NCBI GenBank assembly: GCA_035552195.1
Contig: DASZLU010000158.1
Coordinates: 1 to 64,000 of the forward strand
Direction of reading: 5' to 3'
Origin: CAIKMD01 sp035552195
GTDB taxonomy: Bacteria > Pseudomonadota > Alphaproteobacteria > ATCC43930 > CGMCC-115725
Length of the DNA stretch: 64,000 nt
Below the pieces are notes generated by a model. That model was given only the letters and a program-made list of their open reading frames with translations, was not told where the DNA came from and made no database searches. Below, piece after piece: positions 1 to 11,066 of this stretch (position 1 is the first letter of the stretch; each line of letters begins with the position of its first letter). A program made the translations under genes and the position numbers.

Positions 1-1
1 G

Positions 2-2512
<2,511 letters not shown>

Positions 2513-2530
2513 GCCCGCGGAGGAATCTTC

Positions 2531-2641
2531 ATGTCGACGACGACAGCGGCAGTCCGTGCACTGCCGCTCTTTCCTTCCGTTCCCGGTTTCGCGCAGCAAC
2601 CGACGGGCCTTGGCGCCGGCGAATGTGTGTGGGGGCAATAG
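2531..2641 (+). CDS. Possible 36-residue small ORF between infB and rbfA
   Basis: ATG-initiated frame of 36 codons (MSTTTAAVRALPLF...) ending TAG ten bases before rbfA. It is preceded by a strong Shine-Dalgarno GGAGG seven bases upstream of the ATG, better than that of most genes here. I recognise no domain. It overlaps the hairpin at 2545-2568, so translating it would melt that hairpin; it may be a leader peptide coupling infB and rbfA, or chance. The strong ribosome site is seen; the role is inference. Confidence 0.3.
   Translation: MSTTTAAVRALPLFPSVPGFAQQPTGLGAGECVWGQ
2545..2568 (+). terminator. Intercistronic hairpin after infB
   Basis: Perfect 9-bp stem (AGCGGCAGT / ACTGCCGCT) with a 6-base loop, followed by a pyrimidine-rich stretch that lacks a long T run. 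It may be a weak terminator or an mRNA-processing or stability element between infB and rbfA. Confidence 0.4.
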
Positions 2642-2650
2642 GTAAACGGC

Positions 2651-3067
2651 GTGGCACAAGAGCACGGTCCCAGTCAGCGGCAGCTTCGCGTCGGCGAAGA
2701 GATGCGCCACGCTCTGGCGCGTATCTTCGATCGCGGCGAGCTGCATGATCCGGCGCTGCATGAAGCAGCGCTGACGGTCACCGAGGTGCGCGTCGCGCCC
2801 GATCTGAAACGCGCGACGGCCTATGTGATGCCGCTCGCCGGGCGCAACGCGGCCGAGATCATGGCCGGGCTGAAGCGCGGCGCCGGCCATCTGCGCCGCC
2901 TTGTCGCGCAAGAGGTGAAGCTGCGCGTCGCGCCGCAGATCGTCTTTGCGCTCGATAAAAGCTTCGACGAAGCGAGCCACATCGATCAGCTGCTGCGGCG
3001 CGAGGATGTGGCGCGCGATCTCGCGGCGGATAAAGAGTCGAGCGAGGACGACGAGGATGGCGCGTAA
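2651..3067 (+). CDS. rbfA: Ribosome-binding factor A
   Basis: 138-residue RbfA, a KH-fold 30S maturation factor that binds near helix 1 of 16S rRNA and helps cold adaptation. The family pattern is visible: QLRVGEEMRHAL near the start, LTVTEVRVAPDLKRATAYVMPL in the middle and LRVAPQIVFALDKSFDEASHIDQLL near the end. It starts with GTG. Its last 11 bases overlap truB, implying translational coupling. The acidic tail (SSEDDEDGA) is unremarkable. Confidence 0.95.
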   Translation: MAQEHGPSQRQLRVGEEMRHALARIFDRGELHDPALHEAALTVTEVRVAPDLKRATAYVMPLAGRNAAEIMAGLKRGAGHLRRLVAQEVKLRVAPQIVFALDKSFDEASHIDQLLRREDVARDLAADKESSEDDEDGA

Positions 3068-3983
3068 GCGGCGCGGCCAGCCGGTTCATGGCTGGCTCAT
3101 CCTCGACAAGCCGCTCGGCATGAGCTCGAGTCGCGCGGTCGGAGCCGTGCGCCGCCTGCTCGATGCGGCCAAGGCGGGTCATGGCGGCACGCTCGACCCG
3201 CTTGCAACCGGCGTGCTGCCGATCGCCTTGGGCGAAGCGACCAAGACTGTCGCTTACGCGATGGGCAGCCGTAAGATCTATCGTTTCACCTTGCGCTGGG
3301 GCGAGGCGCGCAGCACCGACGACACCGAGGGCGCGGTCATCGCGATCAGCGAGGCGCGGCCCAGCCGCGAGCGAATCCTCGCCGCCCTTCCGGCTTTCGA
3401 GGGCACCACTCTGCAGCGGCCGCCCGATTTCTCGGCCATCAAGGTCGCGGGCGAGCGCGCCTATGACCTGGCGCGGGGCGGCGAGGCCCTTGATCTGGCG
3501 TCCCGTCCGATCGAGGTAGCGCGACTGCGCCTGCTCGGCCGGCCCGATCCGGACCACGCCGAATTCGAGGCTGAGGTCGGAAAAGGCACGTATATCCGGG
3601 CACTTGGCCGCGATTTGGGGCTCGTCCTCGGCTGCTACGCCCACGTCAGCGCCCTGCGCCGCCTATCGGTCGGGCGCTTCACCCTGGACGCCGCGATTTC
3701 CCTGGATAAACTAGAAACTCTGGGGCATAGTCCGGCCGCTTCCGGGCATTTGCTTCCGATCGAGACCGCGCTGGACGACATCCCGGCGCTCGCCTTGAGC
3801 GGAGAAGAGGCGGAGGCCTTGCGTTGCGGCCGTGTCGTAACGCTTTTGCGCCCATCGGATCGGGCGCGCATCGATCTACTCGAAGATGGCGCAACGATCC
3901 GCGCAACCAGCGACGGAAGGCTGGTGGCGTTGGCCGCAATCGACAAAGGCTTGATCCGCCCCGTGCGTGTGATGAATCTTTGA
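3057..3983 (+). CDS. truB: tRNA pseudouridine(55) synthase
   Basis: 308 residues. TruB isomerises U55 in the T-loop of tRNAs. I place the start at the ATG at 3057 (MARKRRGQPVHGWLILDKPLGMSS), not at the longer in-frame extension inside rbfA. The catalytic Asp lies in GHGGTLDPLATGVLP, and the RxPDFSAIKVAGERAYDLAR and KGTYIRALGRDLG motifs are present. It overlaps rbfA by 11 bp and is followed 15 bp later by rpsO, which fits one operon. Confidence 0.95.
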   Translation: MARKRRGQPVHGWLILDKPLGMSSSRAVGAVRRLLDAAKAGHGGTLDPLATGVLPIALGEATKTVAYAMGSRKIYRFTLRWGEARSTDDTEGAVIAISEARPSRERILAALPAFEGTTLQRPPDFSAIKVAGERAYDLARGGEALDLASRPIEVARLRLLGRPDPDHAEFEAEVGKGTYIRALGRDLGLVLGCYAHVSALRRLSVGRFTLDAAISLDKLETLGHSPAASGHLLPIETALDDIPALALSGEEAEALRCGRVVTLLRPSDRARIDLLEDGATIRATSDGRLVALAAIDKGLIRPVRVMNL

Positions 3984-3998
3984 GATAAGGAGATACCG

Positions 3999-4268
3999 AT
4001 GTCGATTACGCTCGCGCGCAAGCAAGAGCTGGTTCAGGAATACCAGCGCAAGAAGGACGACACCGGTTCGCCCGAAGTCCAAGTTGCGATCTTGTCGGAA
4101 CGGATTTCCAATCTGACGGAACATCTGAGCCATCATCAGAAAGATTTCCATTCGCGACGCGGCTTGCTCGTGATGGTTGGTCAACGCCGCAGCCTGCTCG
4201 ATTATCTGAAGCGCGCCGATGTCGGCCGCTACAACACGCTGATCGAGCGTCTGGGGCTCCGCCGCTGA
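3999..4268 (+). CDS. rpsO: 30S ribosomal protein S15
   Basis: 89 residues, the usual length. S15 binds the 16S rRNA central domain early in 30S assembly. The family signature DTGSPEVQVAILSERISNLTEHL and the C-terminal DYLKRADVGRYNTLIERLGLRR are intact. AAGGAGA lies just upstream of the ATG. The hairpin-containing rpsO-pnp spacer follows, as in many proteobacteria. Confidence 0.98.
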   Translation: MSITLARKQELVQEYQRKKDDTGSPEVQVAILSERISNLTEHLSHHQKDFHSRRGLLVMVGQRRSLLDYLKRADVGRYNTLIERLGLRR

Positions 4269-4297
4269 GCCGGCAGCTACATTCTAACGTTTCAACG

Positions 4298-4334
4298 GGC
4301 GCGAGCGCCGCGACGACCGAAACGGTCGCTCGCG
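4298..4334 (+). promoter_or_regulatory. rpsO-pnp intergenic hairpin
   Basis: Two-part stem: GCGCGAG (4298-4304) pairs with CTCGCGC (4328-4334), and inside it CGACCG pairs with CGGTCG across an AAA loop, with eight unpaired bases on the 5' side. There is no T tract, so it is not a clear terminator. In enterobacteria the pnp leader carries an RNase III-cleaved hairpin used for PNPase autoregulation; an analogous role here is inference. Confidence 0.5.
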
Positions 4335-4380
4335 CCGCGCCCCCATGCCTTTCAAGAGAGAGAAGAGAGAGAACCCGATC

Positions 4381-6546
4381 ATGTTCGAGGTATTTAGAAA
4401 AGAATTGATGTGGGGCGGCCGCCGCCTCGTCCTCGAAACCGGCAAAGTCGCGCGGCAAGCCAATGGTGCCGTGATGGCGACCTATGGCGAAACGACGGTG
4501 CTCTGCACCGCTGTCGCCAACAAGCAGCAGAAACCGGGGCAGGATTTCTTCCCGCTCACGGTCAATTATCAGGAAAAGACCTTTGCCGCGGGCAAGATCC
4601 CGGGTGGCTTCTTCAAGCGAGAAGGCCGTCCGTCGGAGAAAGAGGTGCTGACCTCGCGCCTCATCGACCGGCCGATCCGCCCGCTTTTTGCGTCGGGCTT
4701 CCTCAACGAGACGCAAGTCGTCTGCACCGTGCTGAGCCACGATCTCGAGAACGATCCCGATATCGTCGCCCTGGTCGGCGCCTCGGCGGCGCTCACCATC
4801 TCGGGCATTCCGTTCCTCGGTCCGATCGGCGGCGCGCGCGTCGGTTACATCAACGGCGAATATGTTCTCAATCCGAAGCTCGATGAGCTGCCGAATTCGG
4901 CGCTCGAGCTCGTCGTCGCCGGCACCACCGAAGGCGTGCTCATGGTCGAATCCGAAGCCAAAGAGCTGTCGGAAGAGGTCATGCTCGGCGCGGTGATGTT
5001 CGGTCATCGCTCGTTCCAGCCGGTGCTGCAAGCCATCATCGAGCTGGCCGAGGTGGCGGCGAAAGAGCCGTGGAACATGCCGGAAAAGCCGGCCAACGCC
5101 GCAGCGATCGAAGAGAAGCTGCGCGCTGCCGTCTCGGCCGATCTTGCGACCGCTTATAGCGAAACGCAGAAGCAGGCGCGTCAGCAGCAGCTCGAAGCCG
5201 CGAAAGGCAAGATCGGTACGCTCTTCACCGACGAGGCCGAGAAGACGCTGGCCGGCAAACTCTTCAAGAATCTCGAGAAGGACATCGTTCGCGGTGCGAT
5301 CCTCGACGGCAAGCCGCGTATCGATGGCCGCGACACCAAGACCGTGCGTCAGATTTCGGTCGAGGTCGGCGTGCTGCCCCGGGCGCATGGCTCGGCGCTC
5401 TTCACCCGCGGCGAGACACAATCGCTCGGCGTCGCGACTCTCGGCACCGGCCAGGACGAGCAGATCATCGACGCGCTCGAAGGCGAATACCGCTCGAACT
5501 TCCTGCTGCATTACAACTTCCCGCCCTACTCGACCGGTGAAGCCGGCCGCATGGGCACGCCGGGCCGCCGCGAGATCGGCCACGGCAAGCTGGCGTGGCG
5601 CGCAGTTCATCCGCTCCTCCCGGAGAAGGAGAAGTTCCCTTACACGATCCGCGTCGTTTCCGAGATCACCGAATCGAACGGCTCGTCTTCGATGGCAACG
5701 GTGTGCTCGTCGTCGCTGTCGCTGATGGATGCGGGCGTGCCGCTGGCGCGCCCGGTTGCCGGCATCGCCATGGGTCTTATCAAGGAAGGCGATAAATTCG
5801 CCGTTCTTTCCGACATTCTCGGCGACGAGGATCATCTCGGCGATATGGACTTCAAGGTCGCCGGCACCGAGAAGGGCATCACCGCGCTTCAGATGGACAT
5901 CAAGATCACCTCGATCACCGAGGAGATCATGAAGGTCGCGCTGCATCAGGCCCAGGGCGGACGCATCCACATCCTCGGCGAGATGTCGAAGGCACTCGAA
6001 GCCGCGCGCGAAGGGGTCTCGAACAATGCGCCGCGTATCACCACCTTCACCATTCCGAAGGACAAGATTCGCGAAGTCATCGGCTCGGGCGGCAAGGTCA
6101 TCCGCGAGATTTGCGAGGTCACCGGCGCCAAGGTCGATATCGAGGACGACGGCACGATCAAAGTCGCGGCGGTCGATGGCGATGCGGCGAAAGCCGCGAT
6201 CGACTGGATCCGCGGTATCGTCGCCGAGCCCGAGGTCAACGTGATCTACAACGGCAAGGTGGTGAAGACCGTCGAATTCGGCGCCTTCGTCAACTTCCTC
6301 GGCGCGAAAGACGGCCTTGTCCACATCAGCGAGCTGGCGCCGCAACGTGTCGCCAAGACCACCGATGTGGTGAAGGTCGGCGACCCGGTGAAGGTCAAAG
6401 TGCTGGGCTTCGACGATCGCGGCAAGGTCAAGCTGTCGATGAAGCAAGTCGATCAAACGACCGGCGAAGATCTCAGCGCCAAGCTTGCCGAAGAAAAGCG
6501 CCATCGCGATGATGCGAAGGCAGCGCAAACTCAGCCCGCCGAGTAA
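4381..6546 (+). CDS. pnp: Polyribonucleotide nucleotidyltransferase (PNPase)
   Basis: 721 residues. A phosphorolytic 3'-5' exoribonuclease and degradosome component. I choose the ATG at 4381 (MFEVFRKELMWGGR), preceded by a purine-rich GAGAGA stretch; an in-frame ATG at 4345 would add 12 untypical residues. Visible parts are two RNase PH-like domains (FFKREGRPSEKEVLTSRLIDRPIRPLF in the first; RTHGSALFTRGETQSL-type motif and GDEDHLGDMDFKVAGT in the second), a KH domain (IREVIGSGGKVIREI) and a C-terminal S1 domain (KTVEFGAFVNFLGAKDGLVHISEL). Confidence 0.97.
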   Translation: MFEVFRKELMWGGRRLVLETGKVARQANGAVMATYGETTVLCTAVANKQQKPGQDFFPLTVNYQEKTFAAGKIPGGFFKREGRPSEKEVLTSRLIDRPIRPLFASGFLNETQVVCTVLSHDLENDPDIVALVGASAALTISGIPFLGPIGGARVGYINGEYVLNPKLDELPNSALELVVAGTTEGVLMVESEAKELSEEVMLGAVMFGHRSFQPVLQAIIELAEVAAKEPWNMPEKPANAAAIEEKLRAAVSADLATAYSETQKQARQQQLEAAKGKIGTLFTDEAEKTLAGKLFKNLEKDIVRGAILDGKPRIDGRDTKTVRQISVEVGVLPRAHGSALFTRGETQSLGVATLGTGQDEQIIDALEGEYRSNFLLHYNFPPYSTGEAGRMGTPGRREIGHGKLAWRAVHPLLPEKEKFPYTIRVVSEITESNGSSSMATVCSSSLSLMDAGVPLARPVAGIAMGLIKEGDKFAVLSDILGDEDHLGDMDFKVAGTEKGITALQMDIKITSITEEIMKVALHQAQGGRIHILGEMSKALEAAREGVSNNAPRITTFTIPKDKIREVIGSGGKVIREICEVTGAKVDIEDDGTIKVAAVDGDAAKAAIDWIRGIVAEPEVNVIYNGKVVKTVEFGAFVNFLGAKDGLVHISELAPQRVAKTTDVVKVGDPVKVKVLGFDDRGKVKLSMKQVDQTTGEDLSAKLAEEKRHRDDAKAAQTQPAE

Positions 6547-6629
6547 TTGGCGGCTGAAAGGCAAAACCGGGGATCGGCGGCACAGCCGATCCTCGGACTT
6601 GCTCTGGTCGTGGGCGGAAGGATTGTCTC

Positions 6630-8027
6630 GTGAAGGCGCTTAAACCGTTGCTCATCTCCGGGCGCGAAGTGTGGCCGCTGGTCGAAGGCGGCAAGGGCAT
6701 TTCCGTGTCCAATGGCGAAAGCTCCGGCGCTTGGGCCGCCAGCGGCGGCGTCGGAACGTTCTCGGGCGTCAATGCCGATAGCTTCGATCCGAATGGCGAC
6801 AAGATCGAGCAGATTTACCGGGGCCGGACGCGGCGCGAGCGGCATGAAGAGCTGATCGCCTTCTCGATCGCCGGCGGCATTCATCAGGCGCGCATGGCCT
6901 ATGAGCGCTCGAACGGCCAGGGCCGCATCCACATGAACATCCTGTGGGAGATGGCGGCGGCCGAGCGCATCCTGCACGGCGTCCTCGAAGGCGCGCGCGG
7001 CCTCATCAACGGCGTCACCTGCGGCGCCGGCATGCCCTACAAGATCGCCGAGATCTGCCAGCGCTACGGCGTCTATTACTACCCGATCGTATCCTCGGGC
7101 CGCGCCTTCCGCGCGCTCTGGAAACGCGCCTATCACAAATTCCGCGATCTCATGGGCGCGGTGGTCTACGAGGACCCGTGGCTCGCCGGCGGTCATAACG
7201 GCATTACCAACAGCGAGAATCCGGAAGCGCCCGAGCCGCCCTTCGGTCGCGTGCTCGAACTGCGCAAGATCATGCGCGAATTCGGTCTCGACAACACGCC
7301 GATCGTGATGGCGGGCGGCGTGTGGCGGCTCGATGAATGGGACGATTGGATCGACAATCCCGATCTTGGCCCGATCGCGTTCCAATTCGGTACCCGGCCG
7401 CTGCTCACCAAGGAAAGCCCGATCTCCGATGCGTGGAAGCGCAAGCTGCTGACGCTGAAGGAGGGCGACGTCTATCTCAATCGCTTCAGCCCGACCGGCT
7501 TCTATTCCTCGGCGGTGCGCAACAACTTCATCAACGAGCTGCGCGAGCGCAATGACCGTCAGATCCCGTACTCGGTCGAGGCGGTGGGTGATCATCTGGC
7601 GGCGCTTGAGGTCGGCGCGCGGCATCGCGTCGTCTACGTCACGCCGCACGACCGCGAGCGCGCAGTGAGTTGGATGGATACCGGCTTCACCGAAGCGCTG
7701 CGCACGCCGGATTCGACGCTGGTGTTCGTCGAGCCGAAGAAGGGGCTCGAGATTCGCAACGATCAGATCAATTGCATGGGCTGCCTCTCGGCCTGCCAGT
7801 TCTCGAACTGGGCACAGAACGAGCAGGGCACCACCGGCAAGAAGGCCGATCCGCGCAGCTTCTGCATTCAGAAGACCCTGCAGGCGATCAGTCACTCCGA
7901 CGATTGCGAGCACGAGCTGATGTTCTCGGGCCACAACGCTTTCCGCTTCGGCAGCGACCCGTTCTACAAGAACGGCTTTGTGCCGACCGTGCACGAGCTG
8001 GTCGAGCGGCTGAAGACCGGCGCCTGA
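6630..8027 (+). CDS. Nitronate monooxygenase-family flavoprotein
   Basis: 465 residues with a GTG start. It resembles the 2-nitropropane dioxygenase / nitronate monooxygenase TIM-barrel family: MNILWEMAAAERILHGVLEGARGLINGVTCG, then an AGGHNG motif and PIVMAGGVW, typical FMN-phosphate-binding parts. Unlike short nitronate monooxygenases it has a ~130-residue C-terminal extension with a cysteine-rich stretch (INCMGCLSACQFSNW). The substrate cannot be deduced. It is followed 28 bp later, same strand, by a substrate-binding/decarboxylase-like gene, so the two may be co-transcribed. Confidence 0.75.
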   Translation: MKALKPLLISGREVWPLVEGGKGISVSNGESSGAWAASGGVGTFSGVNADSFDPNGDKIEQIYRGRTRRERHEELIAFSIAGGIHQARMAYERSNGQGRIHMNILWEMAAAERILHGVLEGARGLINGVTCGAGMPYKIAEICQRYGVYYYPIVSSGRAFRALWKRAYHKFRDLMGAVVYEDPWLAGGHNGITNSENPEAPEPPFGRVLELRKIMREFGLDNTPIVMAGGVWRLDEWDDWIDNPDLGPIAFQFGTRPLLTKESPISDAWKRKLLTLKEGDVYLNRFSPTGFYSSAVRNNFINELRERNDRQIPYSVEAVGDHLAALEVGARHRVVYVTPHDRERAVSWMDTGFTEALRTPDSTLVFVEPKKGLEIRNDQINCMGCLSACQFSNWAQNEQGTTGKKADPRSFCIQKTLQAISHSDDCEHELMFSGHNAFRFGSDPFYKNGFVPTVHELVERLKTGA

Positions 8028-8054
8028 TCTTCAATCAAAAGTCGGGGGGACGAG

Positions 8055-9050
8055 GTGGCGAAGCTTAAACTGAAGCTCGGCTGCTGGCAGTATGATCGCA
8101 CGCGCGCGCTCGCCGACGGCAGCGTGCAGCCCGAAGGCATCGAGCTCGAATATCGCAGCGCGCCGCAGGTCGGCGCGATCATGGAGCGCGCGCTCAACGG
8201 CGAGTTCGATGTCTCCGAGCTCGGAATCACCTACTACCTGCGCAGCCTCGAGCTGCCGGATCCGCCGTTCATCGCGATCCCCGTCTTTCCCAACCGTCTC
8301 TTCCGGCACGGCGCGATCTTCATCAACAAAGACAGCGGCATCAAAGAGCCACGCGACCTGATCGGCCGCAAGGTCGGCGAGCTGCACCGTTATGGCCATG
8401 ACGCCGGCATCTGGGCTAAGGGTGCGCTCAGCGACGATTTCGGCGTCGCGGCCGACAGCATGACCTATTACGTCGGCGGGCTCGATGCGCCGAGCAACGA
8501 GGCCGACTGGGCGACGGCGGTAACGCCGCCGGGCGTGAGGATCACCCCGATCGATGCCGGGCAAACACTCGACAAGATGTTGCAGGAAGGGGCGATCGAC
8601 GCGCTGTTCTCGGCCTGGATACCGCCCTCGATGCGCGCCGGCTCGCCCAAGATCGCCCGGCTGTTCGAGGATTTCGAGACCGTCGAGCGCGCCTATTACG
8701 CGCGCCATCACGTGTTCCCGATCATGCACACGGTGGTGATCAAGCGCTCGGTCTATCGCGAAAATCCCTGGGTGGCGCGCGCGATGCTCGATGCGTTCGA
8801 GAAGGCAAAGCAGGCGGCGCAGAATATCTATCGCGCAGGCTCGGTCTTCTTCACCCCCGCGCTGATGATCCCCTGGGTCGCCGCACTGCAGGAGCGCAAC
8901 CGCGAACTCTTGGGCGATGATTTCTGGCCCTACGGCATCGAGCAGAATCGCAAAACCCTCGACACCTGCCTGCGCTACAACCGCGAGCAACATCTCCTAT
9001 CGCGTGACTGGAAGCTCGAAGAGCTGTTCGCGCCGGAGACGCTTGGCTAA
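8055..9050 (+). CDS. 4,5-dihydroxyphthalate decarboxylase-like / NMT1-type ligand-binding protein
   Basis: 331 residues, GTG start, no signal peptide. It has a type-2 periplasmic-binding-protein fold (KLKLGCWQYDRTRALADGSVQPEGIELEY; GEFDVSELGITYYLRSLE; INKDSGIKEPRDLIGRKVGEL). Cytoplasmic members of this fold include 4,5-dihydroxyphthalate decarboxylase; exported relatives are ABC solute-binding proteins. Lack of a leader and of any adjacent permease favours an enzyme or cytosolic binder. A diverged paralogue is at 49408-50415. The substrate is unknown. Confidence 0.7.
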   Translation: MAKLKLKLGCWQYDRTRALADGSVQPEGIELEYRSAPQVGAIMERALNGEFDVSELGITYYLRSLELPDPPFIAIPVFPNRLFRHGAIFINKDSGIKEPRDLIGRKVGELHRYGHDAGIWAKGALSDDFGVAADSMTYYVGGLDAPSNEADWATAVTPPGVRITPIDAGQTLDKMLQEGAIDALFSAWIPPSMRAGSPKIARLFEDFETVERAYYARHHVFPIMHTVVIKRSVYRENPWVARAMLDAFEKAKQAAQNIYRAGSVFFTPALMIPWVAALQERNRELLGDDFWPYGIEQNRKTLDTCLRYNREQHLLSRDWKLEELFAPETLG

Positions 9051-9279
9051 GGCCCCGAAGTACTCGGTACTGTAACAAAACTAGAACAAACTCGGCGCGC
9101 GTACCGTTCGGGCAATTTTATGCGTGGCGGAATGCGGTCCTGGCTTCGAAGTGGCCGGGACTAATGGCGGGCCAGCGCGAAATTTCAGCCTCCCATTCCA
9201 TGCACTTCCATGCGCATCGCTTGACGCAGGGCGTCACCGGCGCGTGTTCGTCTTGGTTTTGTTCTCTGGAGCTTTGTTG

Positions 9280-10980
9280 ATGCAGATCGATCGCAGAAAG
9301 TTGCTGCTTGGTGGCGGCGCCCTGGTCGCGGCGCAGGCTTTGGAGTTCGCGCCACCGGTTGCGGCGCAAGAGGAGCAAGAAATGTCGCATTCGGCATCAA
9401 TGCCTGTACCGGCGCCGCCATCGACGCCCGAGATACTCGATCCGCAAAAACTGGCGCGCTTCGTCGATCGATTGCCGATCCCGCCCGTGGCCCGGCCGGC
9501 CGGGCGGCGTGCGGACCCCAAGGATGCGCATCGAACCCTCGCCTACTATCGGCTGTCGATGCGGCAGATCAAGCAGCGTCTGCACCGCGATCTGCCGCCG
9601 ACACGCGTCTGGAGCTACGGTGACAGCATTCCCGGGCCGACGCTGGAAACCCGCGCGGGCGAGCCGTTGCTGATCGAATGGGTCAACGAGCTCCCGACAT
9701 CGCATTTCCTGCCGATCGACCACACGCTGCACGGCGCCGAAACGACGGTGCCGGATGTCCGTACGGTGGCCCATGTTCACGGCGCCAGGGTCCCGCCGGA
9801 AAGCGACGGCTATCCGGATAATTGGTTCACCCACGGCCACTCGGCGCTCTATCGCTATCCCAACCAGCAAGAGGCCGCGCTGCTCTGGTACCACGATCAT
9901 GCGATGGGAATTGAGCGGCTCAATCAATACGCGGGACTATTTGGCCTGTTCGTGATTCGTGACGAGCAGGAGGACAGGTTGACGCTGCCGAAGGGTCCTT
10001 ACGAGATCCCGCTGGTTATTTGCGATCGCCAGCTCACCACGGATGGTCGGCTCTACTATCCCACATCAGGCGACCCGAAGAGTCCGTGGGTGCCCGAGGT
10101 CTATGGCGACACCATTCTGGTGAACGGCAAGCTGTTTCCCTTCGCGGAAGTCGAGCCGCGGCTTTACCGTCTGCGGGTGGTCAATGCGTCGAATGCGCGG
10201 TTTCTCAATCTCGCGTTCTCCGACGGCCGCCCGTTTCACGTGATCGGCGCCGATCAAGGCCTGCTTCCGGCGCCGGAAGAAGTCCCGTTTCTATCTGTTG
10301 CCCCGGCGGAGCGCGCCGACCTTCTGGTCGATTTCGCGCCGCTCGCCGGTGGCGAGGTCCGCTTGATGAGTCAGACCTACGAGTTGGCGCAATTTCGGGT
10401 GCGCGCGGGCGCGGCACCGGCGAGCGACCACCTGCCGAAGACTTTGCGGCCGGTCACGAGGATTCCGGAGGCGAGCGCTATCAAAACCCGAACCCTATCG
10501 CTCGACGAGAATATGGAGGCGGGCGCGGCCGGCCGCATGTTGATGCTGCTCAATGGGGCGCGTTGGCATGAGCCCATCACCGAAACTCCCGTCTTGAACA
10601 GCGTCGAAATCTGGAATCTCGTCAATCTGACCGAGGACATCCACCCGATTCATCTGCATCTGGTGCGGTTCCAGGTTCTCGACCGGCAGTATTTCGATGT
10701 CGGCCTCTACCAGCGCACTGGCACGCTTCGCACTTTCGGGACTGTCTTCGCTGGAGAGTCGGGATGGAAGGACACGGTGCAAGCTCATGCCGGCATGGTC
10801 ACCCGCATCATCATCCGCTTCGAGGGTTTTACCGGGCGATACGTGTGGCATTGCCACGTGCTCGAGCATGCGGCACGTGAGATGATGCGGCCGTTTGAAA
10901 TTGTGTCCGCTGCGGGAGTGAGCGCGTCATCCACCACTCATTCCGCAACCATGATGGCGCACAAGCCGCAACCGGAGTAA
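9280..10980 (+). CDS. Exported multicopper oxidase (CotA/bilirubin-oxidase-like laccase)
   Basis: 566 residues from the ATG at 9280, chosen because it begins directly with an export signal (MQIDRRKLLLGGGALVAAQA, twin-Arg-like); the longer frame to 9124 adds 52 implausible residues. The copper ligands are visible: HVHG with GYPDNWFT, WYHDHAMG, HPIHLHL, and the type 1 site WHCHVLEHAAREMM with the axial Met ten residues after the Cys. The arrangement is closest to CotA-type laccases. A His/Met-poor body gives no clear sign of a CueO-like copper-tolerance role. A metallophosphoesterase follows on the same strand. Confidence 0.88.
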   Translation: MQIDRRKLLLGGGALVAAQALEFAPPVAAQEEQEMSHSASMPVPAPPSTPEILDPQKLARFVDRLPIPPVARPAGRRADPKDAHRTLAYYRLSMRQIKQRLHRDLPPTRVWSYGDSIPGPTLETRAGEPLLIEWVNELPTSHFLPIDHTLHGAETTVPDVRTVAHVHGARVPPESDGYPDNWFTHGHSALYRYPNQQEAALLWYHDHAMGIERLNQYAGLFGLFVIRDEQEDRLTLPKGPYEIPLVICDRQLTTDGRLYYPTSGDPKSPWVPEVYGDTILVNGKLFPFAEVEPRLYRLRVVNASNARFLNLAFSDGRPFHVIGADQGLLPAPEEVPFLSVAPAERADLLVDFAPLAGGEVRLMSQTYELAQFRVRAGAAPASDHLPKTLRPVTRIPEASAIKTRTLSLDENMEAGAAGRMLMLLNGARWHEPITETPVLNSVEIWNLVNLTEDIHPIHLHLVRFQVLDRQYFDVGLYQRTGTLRTFGTVFAGESGWKDTVQAHAGMVTRIIIRFEGFTGRYVWHCHVLEHAAREMMRPFEIVSAAGVSASSTTHSATMMAHKPQPE

Positions 10981-11066
10981 ATGCGCGCCGCGCCGCCGTG
11001 TCACCGAAGCGTAACGCTCCTCCATTAACTTCCCGCAACCATCTTTGAATTCGGGAGGTTCTTCTC

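Noticed and set aside
4006..6564. Long open frame antisense to pnp (and similar antisense frames opposite gyrB, glutamate dehydrogenase and infB)
   Set aside because: Shadow frames of GC-rich codons; their translations are Arg/Asp/His-rich without any recognisable domain, while the sense strand holds clear genes.
9073..9087. LexA-like TAAC-N7-GAAC upstream of the multicopper oxidase
   Set aside because: One mismatch to the alphaproteobacterial GAAC-N7-GAAC box and no DNA-damage gene follows.
10998..11015. Pho-box-like heptads GTGTCAC and GCGTAAC upstream of the metallophosphoesterase
   Set aside because: The first heptad fits but the second matches poorly and no good -10 is correctly spaced; too weak beside the pit site.
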